A model generated the notes under the pieces. It made no database searches and had not been told where the DNA came from. It saw nothing but the letters and a program-made list of their open reading frames with translations. A stretch of 64,000 nt of DNA, from contig NC_010718.1 of the NCBI RefSeq assembly GCF_000020005.1, forward strand, positions 501,001 through 565,000, read 5' to 3'. The stretch comes from Natranaerobius thermophilus JW/NM-WN-LF (GTDB taxonomy: Bacteria > Bacillota > Natranaerobiia > Natranaerobiales > Natranaerobiaceae). This document shows positions 1 to 7,989 of this stretch, in pieces; positions within the stretch are counted from its first letter, which is position 1; each line of letters begins with the position of its first letter. Both the position numbers and the translations under genes were made by a program.

Positions 1-638
1 TAGATGCAAAAGAAATTATTCCTACCTGCATCTATCCTACAGAAGTATTAGATGGGGCTATAGTTAGTGGTAACTGTGTATCAGCCTGCGACAAAAATAC
101 TACTTACCATCATTTAAACAACCCAATAATTAAAGATCTATATGCCAGACATGGAAAGGATATAAATTTCTGTGGAGTAATTTTGACTAATGAAAACGTC
201 ACTTTGGCTGCTAAGGAACGTTCTTCAGGATATACGGCTAAACTTGCTGAAATGTTAGGCCTTGACGGAGTCATTGTTTCTCAAGAAGGTTTTGGTAACC
301 CCGATACAGACTTGATCATGAATTGTGTCAAGATTGAAGATAAGGGAATTAAGACAGTTTTAGTCACAGATGAGTATGCCGGTAGAGATGGGGCGTCTCA
401 GTCCTTGGCTGACGCAGACCCTAAAGCTGATGCAGTTGTTACTGCAGGTAATGCCAATGAAACCATAGTACTGCCTCCTATGGATAAAGTTGTTGGCATC
501 CTGGAGACTGCAGATTCTATTGCTGGTGGTTTTGAAGGGAGCTTAAGACACGACAAAAGTATTGAGGTGGAATTACAAACAATCACAGGTGCTACAAATC
601 AACTTGGATTTAACAAGCTCGGAGCTATAGAAGCTTAA
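1..638 (+). CDS. grdE: Glycine reductase component B, alpha/beta proprotein GrdE (5' partial)
   Basis: C-terminal 211 residues, open from base 3 to the TAA at 636-638; the N-terminus lies before the window. GrdE is the pyruvoyl-containing part of selenoprotein B, which binds glycine as a Schiff base during reductive deamination to acetyl phosphate. The visible part carries the family motif GNCVSACDKN; its first Cys (codon 75-77) sits 187 residues from the end, matching the size of the beta chain made when GrdE proproteins self-cleave before a Cys and convert it to the pyruvoyl group. That this Cys is the cleavage point is inferred from family knowledge. The following gene order A-B-C-D is that of glycine reductase operons rather than the sarcosine or betaine paralogues. 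Confidence 0.93.
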   Translation, partial: DAKEIIPTCIYPTEVLDGAIVSGNCVSACDKNTTYHHLNNPIIKDLYARHGKDINFCGVILTNENVTLAAKERSSGYTAKLAEMLGLDGVIVSQEGFGNPDTDLIMNCVKIEDKGIKTVLVTDEYAGRDGASQSLADADPKADAVVTAGNANETIVLPPMDKVVGILETADSIAGGFEGSLRHDKSIEVELQTITGATNQLGFNKLGAIEA

Positions 639-695
639 CTTTAAATTAACATATACCTGAATTTAAAGATATTACTATTAAGTGGAGGTGAGTTT

Positions 696-1163
696 ATGTT
701 TGAAGGTAAAAAAGTAGTTATCTTAGGTGATCGCGATGGCATCCCTGGCCCTGCTATTGAAGAGTGCATCAAAACAACAGGAGCAGAAGTTGTATACAGC
801 ACTACTGAATGTTTCGTCTGAACGTCCGCAGGTGCCATGGACCTTGAAAATCAAAAGCGGGTCAAAGAATTAACTGACAAACACGGTCCTGAAAACTTGA
901 TTGTAATCATAGGAGGAGCAGATGCAGAAGGTTCAGGACTAGCAACTGAAACTGTTACTAATGGTGACCCAACTTTTGCAGGTCCATTGGCGGGAGTCCA
1001 GTTAGGACTCAAATGTTATCACATAGTAGAACCGGAAGTGAAGGAAGCTGTAGATTCTTCGGTGTACGAAGAACAGGTAGAAATGATGGAAATGGTACTT
1101 GAAGTTGATGAAATTATACAAGAGGTCAAAGAGTATCGGGAAAAGTATTGTAAGTTCTTGTAA
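696..1163 (+). CDS. grdA: Glycine reductase selenoprotein A (GrdA), Sec at in-frame TGA 819-821
   Basis: GrdA, 155 residues including selenocysteine, carries the carboxymethyl group from protein B to protein C as a Se-carboxymethyl-selenocysteine and is re-reduced by thioredoxin. Reading starts at ATG 696 behind GGAGGTGA (684-691). It passes an in-frame TGA at 819-821 inside the family signature CFVU-TSAGAMD, and continues in the same frame to TAA at 1161-1163. Sequence on both sides of the TGA is clearly GrdA, so this is recoding and not a broken gene. A conventional gene caller would report only the part from ATG 837. It lies 57 bases after grdE and 27 before grdB, so the genes are probably co-transcribed. 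Confidence 0.97.
822..846 (+). promoter_or_regulatory. Putative SECIS region of grdA
   Basis: Bacterial SECIS hairpins lie just after the UGA and bind SelB. Here two alternative small stems are possible: GTCCG (824-828) with TGGAC (838-842), or AGGT (830-833) with ACCT (841-844). The first leaves AGGTG in the apical loop, resembling the GGU loop of known elements. Neither stem is long, so the exact fold is uncertain; the location is fixed by the UGA at 819-821. Confidence 0.4.
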
Positions 1164-1190
1164 TTTCCCCTGAAGAAAGGAGGGACGAAG

Positions 1191-2498
1191 GTGTCTAAAA
1201 AAATAGTCCATTATATAAACCAGTTCTTTGGCCAGATCGGTGGTGAGGAAAAGGCTGATACGGCGCCATTTGTGAAGGAAGAACCTGTTGGACCTGGAAC
1301 CGCTTTAAATGGTCAATTAGGAGATGAAGGTGAAATTGTTGCCACTATCATTTGTGGTGATGATTATTTCTCTTCTAATACCGAAGAGGCTAAAGAAGAA
1401 ATTCGTAAAGTCTTACGGGATTATGACCCTGATCTGGTAATTACTGGTCCAGCCTTTAATGCTGGGAGATATGGAACAGCAGCTGGCGGCGTTGCTGAAC
1501 TGGCTGCAACTGAGTTTGAACTACCTGTAGTTTCAGGTATGTATCCGGAGAACCCCGGTGTTGATATGTACAAAAAGTATGCCTATATAATTGAAACATC
1601 AGATTCCGCTGCTGGCATGAGAAAAGCTGCTCCAGCCATAGCCGAATTATCTAAGAAAATTCTTAGAGGCGAAGAACTGGGAACTCCTAAGGAAGAAGGT
1701 TATATCCCCCGAGGAATTCGCAAAAATGTCTTTTTTGAGGAGCGCGGTTCCAAACGGGGTGTGGATATGCTGGTTAAAAAACTTAATCAAGAGAAGTTCG
1801 ACACAGAATATCCCATGCCAGACTTTGATCGGGTTGATCCTCAACCTGCTATAAAAGATATGGCAAATGCTAAAATTGCCTTGGTAACTTCAGGTGGAAT
1901 TGTACCTAAAGGAAATCCCGATGGAATTGAGTCATCCAGTGCTTCTAAATATGGAAAATATGAATTAAAAGGCATGGATACTTTGACAGCAGAAAGCCAT
2001 GAAACTGCACATGGTGGTTATGATCCAACTTATGCCAATGAAAATCCCAATAGAGTTCTTCCCTTGGATGCGGCTAGGAAACTTGAACAAGAGGGTCGAA
2101 TTGCTGAGTTACATGAATACTTCTATTCTACAGTAGGAAATGGAACTTCTGTTGGAAATGCTCAACAATATGCGGCTGAAATAGCAGAGGATCTAAAGAA
2201 TCACGGTGTGGATGCTGTTATACAGACTTCCACCTGAGGCACATGTACTCGTTGCGGTGCAACGATGGTTAAAGAATACGAGCGTGCTGGTTTACCAGCG
2301 GTTCATGTGGCCTCAATAGTGCCGATTTCAAAGACTGTGGGAGCTAATAGAATAGTTCCAGCTGTAGCTATTCCACATCCACTGGGCAATCCAAAACTAG
2401 ACGAAGAGGAAGAATTTAAGGTGAGAAAGGATCTGGTTGATAAAGCACTCAAAGCTTTAGAAACCGAGCTAGAAACTCAAACTGTTTTTGAGGACTAG
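1191..2498 (+). CDS. grdB: Glycine reductase component B, selenoprotein GrdB, Sec at in-frame TGA 2235-2237
   Basis: GrdB (435 residues including Sec) is the substrate-specific gamma subunit of protein B. It works with GrdE to bind glycine and transfer the carboxymethyl group to GrdA. GTG start at 1191 follows AAGGAGG (1177-1183). The frame runs to TGA 2235-2237 in the signature TST-U-GTCTRCGATM, then on to TAG at 2496-2498. U-x2-C-x2-C is the conserved redox motif of this family. Order E-A-B-C-D indicates the glycine-type operon; the sarcosine (GrdF) and betaine (GrdH) paralogues are similar in sequence, so specificity rests mainly on context. Confidence 0.96.
2250..2264 (+). promoter_or_regulatory. 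SECIS hairpin of grdB
   Basis: A perfect 6-bp stem CGTTGC (2250-2255) / GCAACG (2259-2264) closes a GGT loop 19 bases after the UGA at 2235-2237. Spacing and the G-U loop match bacterial SelB-binding SECIS elements. The stem is coding sequence (TRCGAT), as expected for bacteria. Confidence 0.7.
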
Positions 2499-2529
2499 TG
2501 ACAATTGATGGAATGTGTTTGCTATTTAT

Positions 2530-2562
2530 AAGGGGATAAGTATCTATGCTTATCCCCTTTAT
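2530..2562 (+). terminator. Hairpin between grdB and grdC (attenuating terminator or processing signal)
   Basis: Stem AAGGGGATAAG (2530-2540) and CTTATCCCCTT (2549-2559) with an 8-base loop, followed by a weak TTTATT tract. It lies inside an operon whose downstream genes are needed for the same pathway, so it probably causes partial termination or protects the upstream mRNA that encodes the selenoproteins. Confidence 0.65.
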
Positions 2563-2617
2563 TCGAGATAAAGGACAAGGACTTCTTAGTAATTAAGATG
2601 AGATGGAGGTGACTTAT

Positions 2618-4171
2618 ATGGCGGCTTCCGTAGTTGGTGGTAACAGTTATATTCTTGTGCATGCTCCCAATACGATGAAATATCATGGTTCGACCCAGCA
2701 ATCAGATAGACACAAAAACCCAGAAAGTGATTATTTAAAAAATCTTCCTAATTACATGCGTTCTTTTGAAGATGCCGTTAAATACCCCCCTAATCAAACT
2801 TACATTGGAAATATCTCTCCTGATGAACTAGCTCAAATAGAAAAACCTTGGTATCAAAACCTTGATCAAGGTGATAGGTATAGTGACTGGGGAGAAATCA
2901 TGCCAGAGGATGAGTTTTTCGGTTTAGTTCAAATTAGTGATTCATTTGATTTGGTTAAATTGGAAGAAAATTTTGTTAACGAAATCAAACCTAAATTGGA
3001 AAAAAACCCTGTAATAACAAAAGACCATGTGGCGAAACTCTCTGGAACAAATAAAGATGAAATAAAGGAGATAGTTGATAATGGTAATGGAGAACCTCTA
3101 TATATAGATGATAATTTGGTGGGTTGTGTTAAATCTGCCCACGAAACCGACCAAAATTTAAATGCTCATGTTATGCTTGAAAATTTAATGGCAAAAGCTT
3201 CAGGTTCTTTGGCATTACTGCACTTAGGGAATCAGCAAGGAGTAGATTTATCACAAACTGACTATGTAATGGAGGTCAGTGAAGAAGCATGTGGAGATGT
3301 TAACCAAAGAGGTGGAGGCAATTTTGCCAAGGCAATAGCAGAAATAGCTGGTTGTGAAAATGCTACTGGTTCCGATGTAAGGACATTTTGTTCTGCTCCT
3401 GCCCATGCAATGATTAATGCAGCTGCACTAGTAGAAGCAGGAGTATATGAACAAGTAGCTATCGTAGCAGGTGGGGCAGTTGCAAAACTCGGAATGAATG
3501 GTAAGGATCATGTTAAGCAGGAAATGCCTGTGCTTGAAGACTGTTTAGGAGGATTGGCACTTTTAATAAGTAAAAATGATGGTCAAAACCCCATTATCAG
3601 AACTGATGCTATAGGTAAACACAATGTAGGTACAGGTTCTGCTCCTCAAGCTGTGATTTCCTCTTTAACAACAACTCCTTTAGAAAAATTGGGATTAACG
3701 GTTACAGATATAGATAAATATTCGGTAGAAATGCAAAACCCTGAACTGACTCAACCTGCCGGTGCCGGTGATGTACCAGCTTCTAATTATAAGATGATTG
3801 GTGCCTTAGGTGTTAAAAAAGGTCAGTTAGAGAAGAAAGACATGATGAATTTTGTGCAGGAACGAGGCATGCCAGGTTTTGCACCTACTCAAGGACATAT
3901 TCCTTCAGGTGTCCCCTTTGTTGGTCACGCTAGGCGTATGCTTGATAAGGGCGAGATAAGTAAAGCCATGATAATTGGAAAAGGTAGTTTATTCTTAGGG
4001 CGACTGACTAACTTATTTGATGGAATTTCTTTTGTAATGGAACCTAATCAAGGTGATGTAGATGAGGAAGGAACAGTTTCAAAAGAGGAAATCAAACAAA
4101 TAGTAGCTGGTTCGTTACGGGACTTAGCAGATTCTTTATCTGAAAATGCAGATAACGAGTCAGACAGTTAG
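2618..4171 (+). CDS. grdC: Glycine reductase component C, beta subunit GrdC
   Basis: GrdC (517 residues) and GrdD form protein C, which takes the carboxymethyl group from GrdA, produces a protein-bound acetyl thioester and releases acetyl phosphate. GrdC resembles FabH/ketoacyl synthases; a candidate nucleophile is Cys258 in TFCSAPAHA. ATG 2618 is preferred over the in-frame ATG 2603: the SD sequence GGAGGTGA (2605-2612) overlaps ATG 2603 and is properly spaced for 2618, giving MAASVVGGNS, typical of the family. The stop at 4169-4171 is 11 bases before grdD. Confidence 0.95.
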   Translation: MAASVVGGNSYILVHAPNTMKYHGSTQQSDRHKNPESDYLKNLPNYMRSFEDAVKYPPNQTYIGNISPDELAQIEKPWYQNLDQGDRYSDWGEIMPEDEFFGLVQISDSFDLVKLEENFVNEIKPKLEKNPVITKDHVAKLSGTNKDEIKEIVDNGNGEPLYIDDNLVGCVKSAHETDQNLNAHVMLENLMAKASGSLALLHLGNQQGVDLSQTDYVMEVSEEACGDVNQRGGGNFAKAIAEIAGCENATGSDVRTFCSAPAHAMINAAALVEAGVYEQVAIVAGGAVAKLGMNGKDHVKQEMPVLEDCLGGLALLISKNDGQNPIIRTDAIGKHNVGTGSAPQAVISSLTTTPLEKLGLTVTDIDKYSVEMQNPELTQPAGAGDVPASNYKMIGALGVKKGQLEKKDMMNFVQERGMPGFAPTQGHIPSGVPFVGHARRMLDKGEISKAMIIGKGSLFLGRLTNLFDGISFVMEPNQGDVDEEGTVSKEEIKQIVAGSLRDLADSLSENADNESDS

Positions 4172-4182
4172 GGGGTGAAATC

Positions 4183-5343
4183 TTGTCTCAAAAAGTTAAA
4201 AATCAATTATCAGAAGTTTTTCATGAACTTGCTGAAGCTTTAGAGTCCGGTCAATACGGTAAAAAATCTAAAATTTGTGTAACAACTTTGGGAAGTGAAC
4301 ATGGTCCTGAAGAAGTGGTTAAAGGTGCAGAATTGGCAAAGCAACAAAACCCAGGAATAGATATTACTCTAGTTGGGCCTAAAGTAGACACTAAACTAAC
4401 ATATGCTAAAGAGACAGACTGTGAGGAAACTGTCCACAAAACTATGGAAGATTTGTTATCAAAAGGGGAAGCCGATGCATCAGTAACTATGCATTACAAT
4501 TTCCCAGTTGGAACGGCCACAGTAGGAAAGGTGATCACCCCTGGGTTAGGTAAAGAAATGTTAATAGCCACGACTACAGGTACAGCCGGAATGAATCGGA
4601 TTGAGGCCATGATTAAAAATGCCATTTACGGTGTGATTACTGCCAAGGCCTTAGGTAACCCTGATCCTAAAATTGGGATACTGAATGTGGATGGAGCCAA
4701 ACAAGTAGAAAAGGCACTTATTGACTTAAAAGAAAATGGTTATTCTATTGAGTTTGCAGAATCGGCCAGACAAGATGGTGGCTTCGTCATGAGAGGAAAC
4801 GATCTACTAGCAGGTTCAGCTGATGTAATGGTCACTGATACATTAACAGGAAACCTTCTAATGAAAATCTTCTCAGCCTATACCACAGGTGGAAGTTACG
4901 AGTCTTTAGGTTATGGTTATGGGCCTGGAGTTGGTAAAGATCAAAAGCAAGTCGTGAACATTATCTCTAGGGCTTCTGGTGCCCCAGTGATTGCCGGTGC
5001 TATTAAATTTGCAGCAGAAGCTAGTGCCGGTGGCATAGTTAAATTAACTAATGAAGAATTTAAAAAAGCGGAACAGGCTGGCTTAAATGAGATACTAGAA
5101 GGATCGAAATCTAGTCAAGATGCAGGAGAAACAGAAGAAGTCACACCACCTCCCAAAAAACCTGTTAGTGAAGAAATCTCAGGTATGGACATCATGATTT
5201 TAGAAGATGCTCGAAAGGTTTTATGGAAAGAAGACGTTTATGCAGAAACGGGAATGGGCTGTGCTGGTCCCGTAGTCATGGTTGCTCCTGAAGATAAAGA
5301 AGAAGCAGAAAAAATCCTCAGAGAACATGGTTATCTAAGTTAA
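4183..5343 (+). CDS. grdD: Glycine reductase component C, alpha subunit GrdD
   Basis: GrdD (386 residues) is the acetyl-transferring subunit of protein C and resembles PlsX/phosphotransacetylase-like proteins. It catalyses phosphorolysis of the acetyl thioester to acetyl phosphate. A Cys near the C-terminus, in GMGCAGPVV at about residue 360, fits the Cys reported to carry the acetyl group in studied GrdD proteins. TTG start at 4183 follows GGGGGTGA. A Pro/Glu-rich linker (about residues 305-335) precedes the C-terminal Cys segment. Last gene of the operon; a GC-rich hairpin follows directly. Confidence 0.95.
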   Translation: MSQKVKNQLSEVFHELAEALESGQYGKKSKICVTTLGSEHGPEEVVKGAELAKQQNPGIDITLVGPKVDTKLTYAKETDCEETVHKTMEDLLSKGEADASVTMHYNFPVGTATVGKVITPGLGKEMLIATTTGTAGMNRIEAMIKNAIYGVITAKALGNPDPKIGILNVDGAKQVEKALIDLKENGYSIEFAESARQDGGFVMRGNDLLAGSADVMVTDTLTGNLLMKIFSAYTTGGSYESLGYGYGPGVGKDQKQVVNIISRASGAPVIAGAIKFAAEASAGGIVKLTNEEFKKAEQAGLNEILEGSKSSQDAGETEEVTPPPKKPVSEEISGMDIMILEDARKVLWKEDVYAETGMGCAGPVVMVAPEDKEEAEKILREHGYLS

Positions 5344-5350
5344 ATAAAAT

Positions 5351-5372
5351 ACCGGCCGCATTGGCGGCCGGT
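5351..5372 (+). terminator. GC-rich hairpin after grdD
   Basis: Perfect 9-bp stem ACCGGCCGC (5351-5359) / GCGGCCGGT (5364-5372) with an ATTG loop. It is strikingly GC-rich for its AT-rich surroundings. There is no immediate T-run, so it could be a pausing or mRNA-protecting hairpin rather than a classical intrinsic terminator. Confidence 0.55.
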
Positions 5373-5503
5373 TGCAGTCTACAAATCTATTTACTTTATT
5401 TGAAAAAGTTCTCTTTAAATATAACAATTAAATACTAAGATTGTTAAAAAATTTTAAAAAATTAAAAACTTAACCAAAAAGTTAAAAAAGATAGTAAAAT
5501 GTA

Positions 5504-5532
5504 TTGCATATCCTAATGCTATTTATTATAAT
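5504..5532 (+). promoter_or_regulatory. Sigma-A-type promoter driving the structured RNA
   Basis: TTGCAT (5504-5509), 17-base spacer, TATAAT (5527-5532). Start of transcription would be near 5539, about 60 bases before the structured segment. Confidence 0.65.
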
Positions 5533-5538
5533 ATATGC

Positions 5539-5793
5539 AAATATTTAATAAATCGGAAATAAAAAGTAAAAGTTTTAATTAATTAAAGGGTTGTTAGCGA
5601 ATTGAGTTATCCCGAACATAAATTTATGAACTAGATATTGCGTAATCGCAGTTAGTTAAATTACCAATAACTCAGATGAGTCACTGGTCTAGCTTCCAAG
5701 GAACTAAAGTTGATGGAAAATTTAGATTACTATTTTCGATTTTTCTCTGAATTATGTTAGCACATACTCGTTGTACATGCTCACATTTTTTTT
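5539..5793 (+). ncRNA. Candidate structured noncoding RNA or leader (unrecognised)
   Basis: No coding gene is seen here. From the promoter at 5504-5532 the predicted transcript has a closing stem TGAGTTAT (5603-5610) / ATAACTCA (5667-5674). This encloses two hairpins, CATA-AATT-TATG (5617-5628) and a bulged 11-bp hairpin (AACTA 5629-5633 / TAGTT 5653-5657 and ATTGCG 5637-5642 / CGCAGT 5647-5652, TAAT loop). Together they make a three-way junction. A third hairpin (5690-5706) follows, then a terminator-like hairpin with eight Ts. I tried glycine, SAM, TPP, FMN, purine, lysine, cobalamin and T-box consensus motifs and hammerhead cores from memory, and none fit. It may be a trans-acting small RNA or a leader that attenuates the downstream opp operon. 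Confidence 0.5.
5759..5793 (+). terminator. Terminator of the structured RNA
   Basis: Stem AGCA (5759-5762)/TGCT (5778-5781) plus inner TAC/GTA around a 5-base loop, separated by a CA/CA internal loop, then TTTTTTTT at 5786-5793. The stem is modest but the T-run is strong. Confidence 0.5.
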
Positions 5794-6156
5794 AAGACAG
5801 TAACAAAAATCTTCTATTTATAATCTCTTGGCTAAAATCTATTCGATATTCTTTGAAAATTGATATTTATTTAATTATTCTTAAAAGTTACTAACACTGT
5901 AAGATAACTCCAACTTTACCTCATATTCTATCATTGCCAAATCGAGTATGTAATATACATCCTTCCTTTGTATTAAATTCTTATTTGCTTAGTTTAGTAT
6001 AATTTAATAACTTTAATCACTTTTTAAAACAAAGGAGGGGGCATGTATATTTTTTGAAAAATTGAAATTTGAGGAGGTGATTTCAAAAAGTAGTGAGATA
6101 AAATAAAGTGTCAAAATACGGACAGAACCAAAATATCAGATGAGGGGGATTTTTCA
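5794..6156 (+). promoter_or_regulatory. Untranslated leader region of the opp operon
   Basis: AT-rich and gene-free. TATAAT at 5998-6003 lacks a good -35. A strong SD (AAAGGAGGGG, 6031-6040) precedes ATG 6043, a four-codon ORF (MYIF, stop TGA 6055-6057). Directly after it, TTTTTGAAA (6051-6059) can pair with TTTCAAAAA (6081-6089), placing a second perfect SD, GAGGAGGTGA (6071-6080), in the loop. That second SD has no sensible ORF. The arrangement resembles a translational leader, but its function is not known. Confidence 0.35.
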
Positions 6157-7878
6157 ATGAGTAGCAGAAAGTTATTTGTATTATTTCTGGCATTGATGTT
6201 TGCTACTGCTGTAGCCATCGGTGGCTGTGCACCTCCAGAAGAAGCTAAAGAGGAGGATCCAGAAGCAGAGGAAGAAGAAGAGGCTCCAGCAGAAGTAGAT
6301 AATCCTGCTGTAGAAAGACCTAATGAAATTGTAATTGGAGGTCCAGATCTAGAAGGAATTTTCAATCCAGTTTTATACAGTGGTGTTTATGACTCCTGGG
6401 TTTTAGGTATGATTTTTGATTCACTACTTACAGTAGATGAAAATGGACAGTTAACAACTGATCAGAGATCAGTTGCCAAAGATTATGAAATCTCAGAAGA
6501 TGGCACTGTATACACTTTCCACTTACGTGAAGGATGGGAATTTCACGATGGAGAAGAGATAACTGCCGAAGATGTGGCCTTTTCTTTAGAAGTTACTGCT
6601 CACCCTGATTACGACGGACCACGCTCCAGCTTTTCCGACGATATAGTGGGTGTAGATGAATTTCGAGAAGGAGAAACTGACGAGCTAGAAGGAATTACAG
6701 TAGAAGATGATTATACCTTGGTAGTTGAAGCTCAAGAACCTAGTGCTGATAACATATTTGATTTTGCAGTAATGATAATGCCAAAACATTATTATGATTT
6801 TGAAAACTATGAAGACTTCCAGGATTTAACAGACGACCCAATGGGAAGTGGTCCCTTCGAACTTGTAGAATACAGTCCGGATCAACATGCTATCTTAGAA
6901 TCCTTTGAAGACTATTACCATGGTGCACCAAATGTGGATCGAATAATCTACGAAGAAACTGAAACTGAACAACAAATTCCAATGGTTGAAACAGGAGAAG
7001 CTGATATTGTCCAGGTAAGTTCAACTCCAGAAAATATGGAAATGTTAGAAGATATAGACCATCAGGAAGCATTAACTTTCTTTGATAATGCCTATACTTA
7101 TATTGGTTTGAACCACGAAGATGAACACTTGCAGCATCAAGAGGTTAGGCAGGCATTAGCTTATGCCCTTGATATCGAAGCTTTCCTTGATGGAATGTTT
7201 GGAGATGAATTGGCTCAACCGATATACACTCCGTTTTCACCCGTATCATGGGCATATCCCGATGAAGACGATATGAACGATTATGCTTATGACCCTGATA
7301 AGGCCAATGAACTACTTGATGAAGCGGGTTATGAGTGGGATGACAATGAAGAGTATCGAGTAAATGAAGACGGAGAGAGACTATCCTTTACATGGGAAAC
7401 CATTGCTGACAACGAATGGTCCGAACATTTAACTACTCTAGCCTTAGAACAATGGCCACAAATAGGAGTAGAACTAGAAATCGAAAACTACGATTTCAAT
7501 ACCTTGACCGACAGAATTGATCAGGACCGCGGAGATGTAGATATGTGGAATATGGGTTGGTCACTATCAGCCGAACCCGATCCATCTAATATCTTTAGTG
7601 TAGAATATGCCGATGCTGGCTTAAACTACGGAATGTATCACAACGAAGAAGCAGAAGAATTGATGCAAGAAGGTCTTGAAACCTTTGATCAAGATGAAAG
7701 AGCAGAAGTTTACAATGAACTAGGTGTACTATTTAATGAAGATCTACCCTATATCTTTGTCTACAGTAACAAAGAGATTTGGTCCACAAATGACCGAGTT
7801 GAAAACTATGAACCAACTGCATTCCAACACTTGACATGGAATATCCACGAGTGGGAAGTAACAGACTACGAAGAATAA
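6157..7878 (+). CDS. ABC transporter substrate-binding lipoprotein, peptide/OppA (SBP_bac_5) family
   Basis: Extracytoplasmic solute-binding lipoprotein of 573 residues. Residues 1-24 form a lipoprotein signal ending in the lipobox AIGGC with the lipidated Cys at 24. A very acidic linker follows (about residues 25-50, mainly Glu/Asp/Ala/Pro), then the SBP_bac_5 fold beginning near ERPNEIVIGG. Length and composition match OppA/DppA proteins. The whole mature protein is rich in Asp/Glu, as in halophile surface proteins. ATG 6157 follows GAGGGGG. It heads a five-gene importer operon; a strong hairpin separates it from the first permease. The ligand (oligopeptide, dipeptide or other) cannot be read from sequence. 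Confidence 0.9.
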   Translation: MSSRKLFVLFLALMFATAVAIGGCAPPEEAKEEDPEAEEEEEAPAEVDNPAVERPNEIVIGGPDLEGIFNPVLYSGVYDSWVLGMIFDSLLTVDENGQLTTDQRSVAKDYEISEDGTVYTFHLREGWEFHDGEEITAEDVAFSLEVTAHPDYDGPRSSFSDDIVGVDEFREGETDELEGITVEDDYTLVVEAQEPSADNIFDFAVMIMPKHYYDFENYEDFQDLTDDPMGSGPFELVEYSPDQHAILESFEDYYHGAPNVDRIIYEETETEQQIPMVETGEADIVQVSSTPENMEMLEDIDHQEALTFFDNAYTYIGLNHEDEHLQHQEVRQALAYALDIEAFLDGMFGDELAQPIYTPFSPVSWAYPDEDDMNDYAYDPDKANELLDEAGYEWDDNEEYRVNEDGERLSFTWETIADNEWSEHLTTLALEQWPQIGVELEIENYDFNTLTDRIDQDRGDVDMWNMGWSLSAEPDPSNIFSVEYADAGLNYGMYHNEEAEELMQEGLETFDQDERAEVYNELGVLFNEDLPYIFVYSNKEIWSTNDRVENYEPTAFQHLTWNIHEWEVTDYEE

Positions 7879-7914
7879 TTAGAAATAAGTAGCTAAGATA
7901 GCGAGTACAACCCC

Positions 7915-7945
7915 ATCTGGGCATGTGCCACTCACATGCCCAGAT
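7915..7945 (+). terminator. Intercistronic hairpin between binding protein and permease
   Basis: Perfect 13-bp stem ATCTGGGCATGTG (7915-7927) / CACATGCCCAGAT (7933-7945) with a 5-base loop and no long T-run. Such hairpins after binding-protein genes usually stabilise that mRNA segment and lower expression of downstream permease genes; that role is inferred. Confidence 0.65.
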
Positions 7946-7989
7946 TATTAAAACAATTATTCAGGCTAAAATAAAGGGGTGATATACTT

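Noticed and set aside
696-2498. grdA and grdB as frameshifted or truncated pseudogenes because of internal TGA codons
   Set aside because: The frame is unchanged across each TGA and flanking residues are the known selenocysteine motifs of these families.
5590-5720. Hammerhead ribozyme or a known riboswitch (glycine, SAM, cobalamin) in the structured RNA
   Set aside because: A CAGATGAG and a TCACTGG string look suggestive, but the hammerhead core and the riboswitch consensus blocks are not present in the right order.
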